Below, piece after piece: positions 27,265 through 34,333 of a stretch of 34,333 nucleotides of DNA; the first letter of the stretch is position 1; each line of letters opens with the position of its first letter. The stretch covers positions 1-34,333 of the forward strand of contig JAABTK010000053.1 of the NCBI GenBank assembly GCA_011389885.1. Direction: 5' to 3'. The translations under genes and the position numbers were made by a program. The stretch is from Gammaproteobacteria bacterium (GTDB lineage: Bacteria > Pseudomonadota > Gammaproteobacteria > Chromatiales > Chromatiaceae). The notes under the pieces were generated by a model, which saw nothing but the letters and a program-made list of their open reading frames with translations, was not told the DNA's origin and searched no databases.

Positions 27265-27675
27265 TCAGGGGCGAAAGGGGCGGCCGCATGAAGCCGCCTC
27301 GGGGTCGAGCGCCAGCTCTTCCACCGTGCGCAGGCGGATTAGGATCGTCACCGGTACGATCAGCAGCCCCGCCACCAAGAGCTTGAGCGCCAAGCCCTGG
27401 ATCAGGTAGAGAGAGGAGCCGGCCACCAGAACCAGGGTGAGCAGGGCGATGCGCTTGGCCCGCCGCGGGATGGCGCGGTGGGCCTGCCAGTTTTCGATCA
27501 GCGGGCCGAAGATGGGGTTGCCCAGCAGCCAGCCGTGCAAACGCGGCGACGACTTGGCGAAACAGCCGGCGGCCAGCAACAGAAAGGGGGTGGTGGGCAG
27601 GCCGGGCAATACCACGCCCACGGCCCCGAGGGCCACGAACAGCAGTCCAGCGGCGATTAACAGCCATTTTTTCAT
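27265..27675 (-). CDS. YbaN-family (DUF454) inner-membrane protein
   Basis: The 136-residue protein has the DUF454 signature: GAVGVVLPGLPTTPFLLLAA (residues 17-36) then CFAKSSPRLHGWLLGNPIFG, followed by IENWQAHRAIPRRAKRIALL. Three or four hydrophobic segments are seen (about 4-22, 28-40, 78-95, 98-115). Members such as E. coli YbaN are inner-membrane proteins of unknown function. It converges with the SLC13 permease gene, with 18 bases between the stops and no visible terminator hairpin. A 268-base gap to the next gene holds no further gene. Confidence 0.88.
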   Translation of the reverse strand: MKKWLLIAAGLLFVALGAVGVVLPGLPTTPFLLLAAGCFAKSSPRLHGWLLGNPIFGPLIENWQAHRAIPRRAKRIALLTLVLVAGSSLYLIQGLALKLLVAGLLIVPVTILIRLRTVEELALDPEAASCGRPFRP

Positions 27676-27943
27676 GCCACGGGCGCCGAATGATCAAGCA
27701 TGCCGAGAGTGTAGGCGATTGCCGGAAAAGATGACACCGGAATTTCCGCGGCCGATTCTTCGATTCTCGGACAGCCTCTTACAACCGCCCCGGCAGGGAT
27801 TCCGCCTCAGGCATTCGATGCCGCAAAGGTCCGGGGGCCTGGGGAATTGGGCTGGCTGCGGCGTGTTTTAGCATGACAAAGGTTTTCTCGTCGGCTTGAG
27901 GTGGTAAGATTTCGATCTTTAAGCGCTGTTTCAAGGATTCAGG

Positions 27944-28870
27944 TTGAGCGATCCCCATCCCCAATCCGTGGTTTCCGCCCGCGCCCTGCGTAAAAGCTTC
28001 GGCGCCTTTCGAGCCGTGGATGGCATCGATTTCGAGGTGCAGTCCGGGCGTTGCTTCGGCTTTTTGGGTCCCAACGGCGCGGGCAAGACCACCACCCTGC
28101 GCATGCTGCTGGGGATGACGCCCAAGACCTCGGGCGAGCTGCGCATCTTCGGCCTGTCGATTCCCGAGCAGGGACGGGCGGTGCGCGCCCGCGTGGGGGT
28201 GGTGCCGCAGTTGGATAATTTGGATCCGGACTTCACGGTGGCGGAAAACCTGCTCACCTTCGCCAGCTATTTTGGCATCTCGGCGCAACAGGCCGCGGCG
28301 CGGCTGGGCGACCTGCTGGCCTTCGCCAACCTGGAGGAGCGCCGGGATGCGCGCACCGACGCCCTCTCCGGCGGCATGCAGCGGCGGCTCACCATCGCCC
28401 GCGCACTGGTGAACGACCCCGAGCTGGTGATCCTGGATGAGCCCACCACCGGCCTGGATCCGCAGGCGCGGCATGTGATTTGGTCGCGCCTGTCGGCGCT
28501 GCGGGAGCGGGGCATCACCCTAATCCTGACCACCCACTATATGGAGGAGGCGGAGCGGCTGTGCGACGAGCTGGTGATTATGGACCACGGTCGGATCCTG
28601 GACCAGGGCTCGCCGCGGGCGCTGATTCGGCGGCATATCGAGCCGGAGGTGGTGGAGATCCGCGGCGCCCGGTCTGCGGCCCTGACCCGGCAGGCCGAGG
28701 CCCATGGCTGCCGGGTGGAGCCGGTGGGGACCGGTCTCTACTGCTATACACAGGATCCGCGCCCCTTGTTAGCGGCCTTGCAGCGCCAGGACGAGCTGGT
28801 GTTTTTGCACCGCCCCGGCGGGCTGGAGGATGTGTTTCTGCGCCTCACCGGGCGGGGCTTGAGGGATTGA
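27944..28870 (+). CDS. NodI-like ABC transporter ATP-binding protein
   Basis: The 308-residue ATPase has Walker A GPNGAGKTTTLRML (about residue 45), Q-loop VVPQLDNLDPDFTV, signature LSGGMQRR (about 143), Walker B LVILDEPTTGLDP and the H-loop TTHYMEEAERLCDE. The sequence is close to the NodI/drug-exporter group; NodI exports lipo-oligosaccharides in rhizobia, but many non-symbionts carry NodIJ-like systems of unknown substrate. The start is a TTG at 27944 with AAGGA 6 bases upstream. The matching membrane protein begins at 29179, after a 308-base gap with a repeat element and a terminator-like hairpin, which is unusual for such pairs. Confidence 0.88.
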   Translation: MSDPHPQSVVSARALRKSFGAFRAVDGIDFEVQSGRCFGFLGPNGAGKTTTLRMLLGMTPKTSGELRIFGLSIPEQGRAVRARVGVVPQLDNLDPDFTVAENLLTFASYFGISAQQAAARLGDLLAFANLEERRDARTDALSGGMQRRLTIARALVNDPELVILDEPTTGLDPQARHVIWSRLSALRERGITLILTTHYMEEAERLCDELVIMDHGRILDQGSPRALIRRHIEPEVVEIRGARSAALTRQAEAHGCRVEPVGTGLYCYTQDPRPLLAALQRQDELVFLHRPGGLEDVFLRLTGRGLRD

Positions 28871-29178
28871 CCCCGAAAAGGGCCTTGGAACCGCGAATGG
28901 AAACCGCGAATGGACACCCATAGACACCAAGATTCATCGCCCTGCCTGCGACAGCCGATTCACCTCGCGGGCGCGGCGAAGCAGGCCGCGCCCCCCGATC
29001 CGTGGATGCGCGTCCATTGGCGGTTCAAGGCCGAATTCAGGCGGTTGGTTTTACCGGCGCCCGCAATGCAAGGCGCCGCCGCCCGCCCGGGCTTGGCGGC
29101 GGCCCGCTTGCCTTCCGCGGCACTGGACCCCGGCCCTCCAAGGGCCGGGGTGAGGTTTTTTTCACTTCACGGTAGCCC
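28871..29178. repeat. Gap between the ABC genes: small element with inverted ends, plus terminator-like hairpin
   Basis: This gap has no gene. GGCCTTGGAACCGCGAATGG at 28881-28900 (a second AACCGCGAATGGACAC at 28902-28917) faces its inverted copy at 29008-29032, which reads GGCCTTGAACCGCCAATGG on the minus strand. The 152-base segment between and including them is thus framed by near-perfect 20-bp inverted repeats, like a miniature element. The same AACCGCGAATGGAC motif occurs near 33933 and, inverted, near 13590. Confidence 0.65.
29128..29162 (+). terminator. Terminator-like hairpin between the two ABC transporter genes
   Basis: CCCCGGCCCT (29128-29137) and AGGGCCGGGG (29141-29150) make a perfect 10-bp stem with a 3-base loop, then TGAGG and seven T residues to 29162. 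The T-run is offset by five bases, so termination may be partial. It is 16 bases before the permease ATG, so it could cut or tune expression of the downstream genes. Confidence 0.65.
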
Positions 29179-29955
29179 ATGAACTGGCGCATCTCCCTTC
29201 CAAGACGCGGGGCCCTGGCCATTTGGCAACGCAACCTGCGGGTCTGGCGCAAGCTGATCGGCCCGGCTGTCGTCATGAACTTCGGCGAGCCGACCATTTA
29301 CCTAATCGGCCTCGGCTTCGGCCTCGGGCATTTTGTCGGCCAGATGGACGGCATGTCCTATTTGGCCTTTCTGGCCAGCGGCATCCTGGCCTCCTCGGCC
29401 ATGACCACCGCCAGCTTCGAGGGCATGTATTCGGTGTTCACCCGCATGGAGACCCAGCGCAGTTACGACGCCCTGCTGGCCACCCCGCTGGAGATCGAGG
29501 ACATCCTCGCCGGCGAGGCCCTGTGGTGCGCCACCAAGAGCCTGTTCAGCGGCATCGCCATCCTGCTGGTGGCGTTTCTGATCGGGGTGATCGATCAGTG
29601 GCAGGCCCTGCTTGCGCTGCCGGTGGTGTTCCTGGCCGGGCTCTGCTTCGCCGGGCCGGCGATGATGATGAGCGCCATTGCGCCCAATTACGACTTCTTC
29701 AATTACTATTTCGTGCTGCTGGTGACGCCCATGTTCATGGTCTGCGGCGTCTTCTATCCCATCTCCACCCTGCCGGAGGCCATGCAGGGCGCGGTGCAGG
29801 TCCTGCCGTTGACCCATCTGGTGGCGCTCACCCGACCCCTGATGACCGCGGCCCCGTTGGATAACCTGCTGCTGCACCTGGCGGTGCCGGCGGCCTACGC
29901 CTTGGCCGGATTCTATGGCGCCGTGGTGCTGATGCGACGGCGGCTGCTGGTGTGA
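29179..29955 (+). CDS. NodJ-like ABC-2 type permease
   Basis: The 258-residue membrane protein has six predicted membrane segments and the ABC-2 permease pattern NFGEPTIYLIGLGFGLGHFV, SGILASSAMTTASFEGMYSV, then RMETQRSYDALLATPLEIE and the C-terminal MFMVCGVFYPISTLPEAM. It resembles NodJ-type exporters and pairs with the NodI-like ATPase upstream. Its ribosome site is poor. The stop overlaps the start of the YfiR-family gene by GTGA, so export and sensing genes are translationally coupled. The substrate is unknown; NodJ-like pairs are thought to export lipids or polysaccharides. Confidence 0.88.
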   Translation: MNWRISLPRRGALAIWQRNLRVWRKLIGPAVVMNFGEPTIYLIGLGFGLGHFVGQMDGMSYLAFLASGILASSAMTTASFEGMYSVFTRMETQRSYDALLATPLEIEDILAGEALWCATKSLFSGIAILLVAFLIGVIDQWQALLALPVVFLAGLCFAGPAMMMSAIAPNYDFFNYYFVLLVTPMFMVCGVFYPISTLPEAMQGAVQVLPLTHLVALTRPLMTAAPLDNLLLHLAVPAAYALAGFYGAVVLMRRRLLV

Positions 29956-30521
29956 CCCGGCTGGCCGTCAAAGGGTGGTTGGGCGCGCTGGTGCTCGCCC
30001 TGTGGGCGTCTGCGGGCTGGGGCGCTGCCGGGCCGGAGGCGCGGGCCTTGCAGGTGAAGGCCGCGTTCATCCTCAATATCGCACGTTTCATGGACTGGCC
30101 GCCGGCGGCCTTCCCCCCCGAGCAGTCGGATATCAGGCTTTGCCTCTGGGGGCGGAACCCCCTGGGCGAGGCGGTGGAGATCATTCGCGGCCGCAAGGTG
30201 GATGAACGGCCGCTGGACATTTGGATTATCGATCGGTTGCAGCAGCGGGAGTTTTGCCAAATCCTATTTCTGTCGCGTGGGCAATTGGCGACCCTGGTGG
30301 AGCAGGAGGCCCCGTTGGCCTATCCGTTTCAACTCACCATCGCCGATTTGACCGGCGCCGCCGAGCCGCGGGCGCTGAACGGTCGGGCCTTGATCACCCT
30401 AATTCGCAAAGGCGCCCGCATCGGCATCGAAATCAACGTGGATGCGGCCGCCGCCGCCGGTCTGACCCCCAGCTCCGAATTGTTGAAGCTGGGCAAGATC
30501 TACACCGCCAAAGGCCCCTGA
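29952..30521 (+). CDS. YfiR-family periplasmic protein
   Basis: The 189-residue protein has a signal peptide (GWLGALVLALWASAGWGAA, about residues 8-26), so it should be periplasmic. The mature part shows YfiR-family features: LQVKAAFILNIARFMDWPPA and the C-terminal AAGLTPSSELLKLGKIY. YfiR in Pseudomonas is the periplasmic repressor of the diguanylate cyclase YfiN; other members sit beside histidine kinases, as here. Two cysteines are present (in RLCLWG and REFCQIL), which might form a disulfide. Start is a GTG overlapping the permease stop; the kinase gene starts 3 bases after its stop. A role as a periplasmic input for that kinase is inferred. Confidence 0.85.
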   Translation: MTRLAVKGWLGALVLALWASAGWGAAGPEARALQVKAAFILNIARFMDWPPAAFPPEQSDIRLCLWGRNPLGEAVEIIRGRKVDERPLDIWIIDRLQQREFCQILFLSRGQLATLVEQEAPLAYPFQLTIADLTGAAEPRALNGRALITLIRKGARIGIEINVDAAAAAGLTPSSELLKLGKIYTAKGP

Positions 30522-30524
30522 GCC

Positions 30525-33500
30525 ATGTTTCTGTTTAAGTCTGCGTTCCGCGATTGGCCGCTGCACCATAAACTGGCGCTGGTCACCCTCGCCACCACCA
30601 GCGGCGCCTTGTTGATGGCGTTTACCGCGGTGGTGGCGATTCAATGGGTGAGCGGCTGGAATGATCTGGTTCAGCAGATGGAGATCACCGCCGAGACCGT
30701 GGCCCGCAACGCCCGCTCGGCGGTGGTATTCGAAGACCGTGAATTCGCCGCCCAGACCCTTCAGGTGCTGAACGTTCACCGTAACATCCGCGCCGCCATC
30801 ATCTATCGCGCCGACGGCTCCATCTTCGCCGCCTATCCGGCCGAAGGGCTGGCCCGCGAGGAGTTGCCGCCGCCCTGGATCGAAGGCGGACACGGCCTGG
30901 AGAACGGCTACCTTACGGTGGTGAGCCGCATCGTGATCGACGGCGAGGTGGTGGGCGCCCTGTCGTTGCGCACCGATCTCAGCGAATACTACCGCCGCAT
31001 CCTTTGGTTCAGTCTGATCGCGGTGCTGGCCATGTTCTGCAGCGCGCTGTTGATCTATCCGCTGTGGATGCATTTGCAGCACCTGATCTCGGACCCGATT
31101 CATTCGCTGGTGCGCATCGTGCGGCGGGTGTCGGAGCAGAACGACTATTCCCTGCGCGCCGATGCCTATGGCCGCGATGAGTTGGGCCAACTGATCGACG
31201 GCTTTAACGACATGCTGCAACAGATCCAGACCCGCGACCGCGAGTTGGAACACCACCGCCGGCAGTTGGAGGAGCAGGTGCAGTCGCGCACCTGGGACCT
31301 GATTCAGGTGAATCAGACCCTGGAGCACGAAATCATCGAGCGGCGCACGATCGAACGCCAACTGGCCGGGTTCAAGGCGACCCTGGATCAGACCCTCGAC
31401 AGCGTGTTTATGTTCGATCCCGAGGACTACCGAATCTTCTACGCCAACCGCGGGGCCTTGGAGCATACCGGCTATTCGCCCCCTGAGCTGGAGCAGATGC
31501 GCTTCTATGAGATGACGCCGGAGTACTCCCGCGCTGATTTCGCCGAGCTGCTGAGCCGGGTGGTGGGCGAGCCGCTGCGGTTTTTCACCGTGGAGACGCG
31601 CCTGCGGCGCAAGCGGCATCAGGAGATGCTGGCGGAGATCTTTCTGCAATTCGTGGAGCCGGACCACACCGCCGGGCGTTTTCTCGCCATCGTGCGCGAC
31701 ATCGGCGACCAAAAGCGTTTCGAGCAGGCGCTGCAACAGGCCAAGGAAGAGGCGGAGGCGGCCAATTTGGCCAAGAGCCAGTTCCTGGCCAATATGAGCC
31801 ATGAGATCCGCACGCCGATGAATGCGGTGCTGGGGCTGACCCGGCTGGCCCTGAGGTCGGGCGACATCTGCAACCGCCAACGCGACTATTTGAGCAAGAT
31901 CCTCAGCTCCGCCAACTCCTTGCTCGGGATCATCGACGATATCTTGGATTTCTCCAAAATCGAGGCCGACAAGCTCCAGATCGAACGCACCACGCTGGAC
32001 CTGCCCCGCTTGATGGAGGACATCTGCCACCTGCTGGCGGTGAAGGCCGAGCAAAAGGGCGTGGAGCTGCTGTGCGAACTGCCGCTGGAAGGCCCCCAAT
32101 GGGTGCTCGGCGATCCGCTGCGCCTGCAGCAGATCCTGGCCAACCTGCTCGGCAACGCGATCAAATTCACCGAAACCGGCGAGGTGACCTTGCGGGTGGA
32201 GCGGCTCGCCGTGCGCCACGGCCGTTACCGGTTCCGCTTCTCGGTGGAGGACACCGGCATCGGCATGACCGAGCGGCAAATCGAGGATTTGTTCACGCCC
32301 TTCTCCCAGGCCGACATCTCGCATGCGCGCAAGTATGGCGGCACCGGCCTCGGCCTGGCCATCAGCAAGAGCCTGGTCGAGCTGATGGGCGGTGAGATGC
32401 AGGTCGAGAGCCGCCCCGGGGCCGGCAGTTGCTTTTCCTTCGTCATCGAATTCGAGCAGACCGCGGGGGCGGCGGTCGCCGAACCCGACGCCGCAGGACT
32501 CAGGGGGCGGCGCGCCCTGTTGGTGGAGGATCAGGCCGGGTCCGCACGCAATATCCAACGCATCCTGGGCTTTCTGGGCCTGGCGACCGAATGGGCGACG
32601 ACTGCCGAGGCGGCTTGGTCCCGGTTGCAGGACCCGGCGCGGCGCCCCGAGCTGATGCTGGTGGACTGGTCCCTGCCGGACGGGGGCCTGGAGACGCTGT
32701 TGCGGCGTATAGAGCGTGCCCCTGAGCTGCGGGACATCCCACTGCTGCTGCTGACCGGGGTGCTCGATGCCGGCGGGCCGGGCGCCGCGGCCGTAGATGA
32801 CCAGATCCAGGTCTTCAAACCGCCCGCCCAGCACAGCCTGCGGGCCGCCCTGTTGCGCTGTTTCGAGCCGGCGGAGGCGCCCGCCGAGGGCGCAGATGCA
32901 GAGGCCGAGGCGCAGCACGACGGGCTCGCGGGCTGCCGAGTGCTGCTGGTGGAGGATGTGCCGATCAATCAGCAGGTGGCGCAGGAGTTTCTCGAATCCG
33001 CTGGCATCGTGGTGGATTTGGCGGTCAATGGCAGGGAGGCGGTGGAGCGAGTGCGGGGGCGGGAGTACGACGCGGTGCTGATGGATATCCAAATGCCTGA
33101 AATGGATGGCTACGAGGCCACGCGCTTGATTCGGGAGCAGGAGCGGCGACTGGACTTGCCGATTATCGCGATGACCGCCGACGCCATGCCCGCCGATCGG
33201 CTCAAATGCCACGCCGTGGGCATGAACGACTACCTGCCCAAACCCATCGAGCCAAGCAAGTTGTTCAGCACCCTGGCGCAGTGGATTCGCCCCCGCAAGC
33301 CGCCCGCCGCCGCCCCGCCGCCGCCCCAGGCGCCGCTGGCGGCGGCCGGGTTGCCGCAGCGCCTGCCCGGGGTGAATCTCGAATCGGGCCTGCTGCGCCT
33401 AGGCGGGGACGCCGGGCTTTATCGGCGCCTGTTGCAGAGCTTCAGCGGGCAATACCGGGATCAGGCCGCCAACATCGGCGACAACCTGGAGCGCGATCCG

Positions 33501-33689
33501 GAGCAGGCCCGCCGCTTGGCGCATGCGCTGAAAGGCGTGGCCGGGAATCTTTCCATTGACGGCGTGGCCGCCGCCGCCGGCGAGGTGGAAACGGCGTTGC
33601 GCGAGGGGCGACCGGCGAACGACGCCCTGCAGGCCCTGGAGCAGGCCCTGGCCGAGGTGCTCCAGGGGCTCGAACACTGGACCCGATAA
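30525..33689 (+). CDS. Hybrid sensor histidine kinase with two receivers and Hpt domain
   Basis: This 1054-residue membrane kinase has TM helices at about residues 17-42 and 156-185 flanking a periplasmic domain of CHASE8 style (VARNARSAVVFEDREFAAQT). HAMP (about 180-245) and a coiled coil precede a PAS domain (about 282-400). HisKA has the phospho-accepting H426 in SHEIRTPMNA; the ATPase domain has NAIKF, DTGIGM and GGTGLGLAISKS. Two receivers follow: the first with D714 (MLVDWSLPDG), the second with D854 (MDIQMPEMDGYEA). The Hpt domain has H1000 in LAHALKGVAGN. It is thus a complete BarA-like phosphorelay in one protein. It is coupled to the YfiR and ABC genes. The final response regulator is not encoded in the window. 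Confidence 0.92.
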   Translation: MFLFKSAFRDWPLHHKLALVTLATTSGALLMAFTAVVAIQWVSGWNDLVQQMEITAETVARNARSAVVFEDREFAAQTLQVLNVHRNIRAAIIYRADGSIFAAYPAEGLAREELPPPWIEGGHGLENGYLTVVSRIVIDGEVVGALSLRTDLSEYYRRILWFSLIAVLAMFCSALLIYPLWMHLQHLISDPIHSLVRIVRRVSEQNDYSLRADAYGRDELGQLIDGFNDMLQQIQTRDRELEHHRRQLEEQVQSRTWDLIQVNQTLEHEIIERRTIERQLAGFKATLDQTLDSVFMFDPEDYRIFYANRGALEHTGYSPPELEQMRFYEMTPEYSRADFAELLSRVVGEPLRFFTVETRLRRKRHQEMLAEIFLQFVEPDHTAGRFLAIVRDIGDQKRFEQALQQAKEEAEAANLAKSQFLANMSHEIRTPMNAVLGLTRLALRSGDICNRQRDYLSKILSSANSLLGIIDDILDFSKIEADKLQIERTTLDLPRLMEDICHLLAVKAEQKGVELLCELPLEGPQWVLGDPLRLQQILANLLGNAIKFTETGEVTLRVERLAVRHGRYRFRFSVEDTGIGMTERQIEDLFTPFSQADISHARKYGGTGLGLAISKSLVELMGGEMQVESRPGAGSCFSFVIEFEQTAGAAVAEPDAAGLRGRRALLVEDQAGSARNIQRILGFLGLATEWATTAEAAWSRLQDPARRPELMLVDWSLPDGGLETLLRRIERAPELRDIPLLLLTGVLDAGGPGAAAVDDQIQVFKPPAQHSLRAALLRCFEPAEAPAEGADAEAEAQHDGLAGCRVLLVEDVPINQQVAQEFLESAGIVVDLAVNGREAVERVRGREYDAVLMDIQMPEMDGYEATRLIREQERRLDLPIIAMTADAMPADRLKCHAVGMNDYLPKPIEPSKLFSTLAQWIRPRKPPAAAPPPPQAPLAAAGLPQRLPGVNLESGLLRLGGDAGLYRRLLQSFSGQYRDQAANIGDNLERDPEQARRLAHALKGVAGNLSIDGVAAAAGEVETALREGRPANDALQALEQALAEVLQGLEHWTR

Positions 33690-34333
33690 GGCGGCTGGCG
33701 AAAACCCGCGCCCGGCGGATTGGGCTGCGTAAGGGGCGGTGGCGGAATGTTCTGGCCTAGGCTGTCGAAACCGGGGGCATTATTCGAGCGAAGAACCTCC
33801 CCGTTTTTGGCCTTGGTCTCTGGCATCGAATGCTTACCCTTTTCCGCGCTAAGCGCAGAGAAGCAAAGTTTTTTCTTAGCGCCGCTTGCGTCATGGCGAG
33901 AGGGCCTTCCTTGCCGATCGACTCGCGCCATTGAACCGCGAATGGACGCGAATAGACGCGAATCGTTAAAGAACCACAGATGGACACGGATAAACACAGA
34001 TCTGTGGTGAATGGTGAATGGTGAATGGTGAATGGTGAATGGTGAATGGTGGATTGTGGATGGTGAATGGTGAATGGTGGATGGTGATCGATGATTGGTG
34101 ATCGATGATTGGTGGTTAAGCGAACGAGGCCTCCAAACCAGCCAAAGCCTCAACCACCAAAATCGCCCCCAACGGGGGTCGAGGCTCTCACTTAGTGCTT
34201 AGTGCTTAGCGAGTGAAGCCCCAAAGCCCGGCTAAAGCCTCGGGTAACCTGGCAATGCTGCCAGCTGTGAGAGAGCCGCGCAAGCGGGAAGCTCTCCCGA
34301 GTAAGGTGTAGTCGACCGCTCGGAAGTGTAATG
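33690..34333. repeat. Composite heptamer-containing intergenic repeat, copy 2, and structured tail
   Basis: No gene is seen in this 644-base end. 33844-33927 and 34116-34191 are inverted matches to 6461-6545 and 6315-6383. Between them are AACCGCGAATGGACGCG at 33933, GAACCACAGATGGACACGG at 33971 and a 7-bp tandem array at 34006-34117. Two stem-loops follow: CTGGCA/TGCCAG (34249-34264) and GAGAGC/GCTCTC enclosing CCGC-GCAA-GCGG (34271-34296). The window ends with an ATG at 34331 that may be a coincidence. Confidence 0.65.
34006..34117 (+). repeat. Heptamer tandem array (GGTGAAT type), 16 units
   Basis: The sequence can be read in 16 consecutive 7-base units without a gap: six GGTGAAT, then GGTGGAT, TGTGGAT, two GGTGAAT, GGTGGAT, then alternating GGTGATC and GATGATT twice, and GGTGGTT. 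A 7-base period is not coding. It resembles heptameric STRR arrays known from heterocystous cyanobacteria in form but not in sequence. Confidence 0.9.

Noticed and set aside
30399-33212. 937-residue open frame on the minus strand opposite the hybrid kinase
   Set aside because: It lies fully antisense to a kinase with all motifs intact; its translation is His/Gln/Gly/Ala-rich and resembles no family. It is a shadow frame of a high-GC gene.
34227-34333. Calling a group II intron
   Set aside because: Only hairpins are visible; no domain V, splice-site motif or maturase lies in the window.

Overview
The window reads as a high-GC chromosomal segment of a sulfur-oxidising gammaproteobacterium, probably Chromatiales-like. 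The clearest metabolic marker is aprBA (dissimilatory adenylylsulfate reductase) at 9674-12194. The lineage is inferred from gene types and protein style; no rRNA, tRNA or photosynthesis gene is present to confirm it. About 30 protein-coding genes are supported, and no CRISPR array was seen.

Layout. Positions 1-317 hold the C-terminal end of an IS200-like (REP-associated type) transposase, followed by a GTACATG-rich degenerate array. Positions 908-4773 carry an unusual redox cassette: a 2Fe-2S plus 2x[4Fe-4S] subunit, a fumarate-reductase-like flavoprotein lacking the covalent-FAD histidine, and a NuoF-like NADH-dehydrogenase subunit. The last is separated from the other two by a repeat element with inverted ends. 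Then come a 6-pyruvoyl-tetrahydropterin-synthase-like protein, fxsA, an ElyC/YdcF-like DUF218 protein and lipA. A thioredoxin-fold/HEAT fusion points away from aprBA. aprBA ends in a strong terminator and is followed by a YkgJ-type cysteine-cluster protein. No aprM or qmoABC lies beside aprBA.

Positions 13828-18253 hold a DUF29 gene and gatCAB (amidotransferase for Gln/Asn-tRNA). The gat operon is split: between gatA and gatB lie a repeat remnant, a small antitoxin-like gene and hicBA. Two unrecognised genes follow (18445-19757). Next is a minus-strand operon of a zinc-ribbon HEIGH metallopeptidase, an SNF2 helicase and a SWIM zinc-finger protein (25262 down to 20278). Then come an SLC13-type anion permease and a YbaN/DUF454 membrane protein. 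The right end (27944-33689) has a NodIJ-like ABC exporter, a YfiR-family periplasmic protein and a 1054-residue hybrid histidine kinase.

The gene-free stretches are the second theme. Most are made of a few dispersed repeat motifs: CGCAAAGGGCGCAGAGG-type, GAACCACAGAT-type, AACCGCGAATGGAC-type, heptamer tandem repeats, and a small CCGGACTAAAGCCCGGACTC-like palindrome. Two composite copies (6315-6545 and, inverted, 33844-34191) share conserved blocks on both sides of different heptamer arrays. Other copies sit inside operons: between the flavoprotein and NuoF-like genes, between gatA and gatB, and between the two ABC genes.
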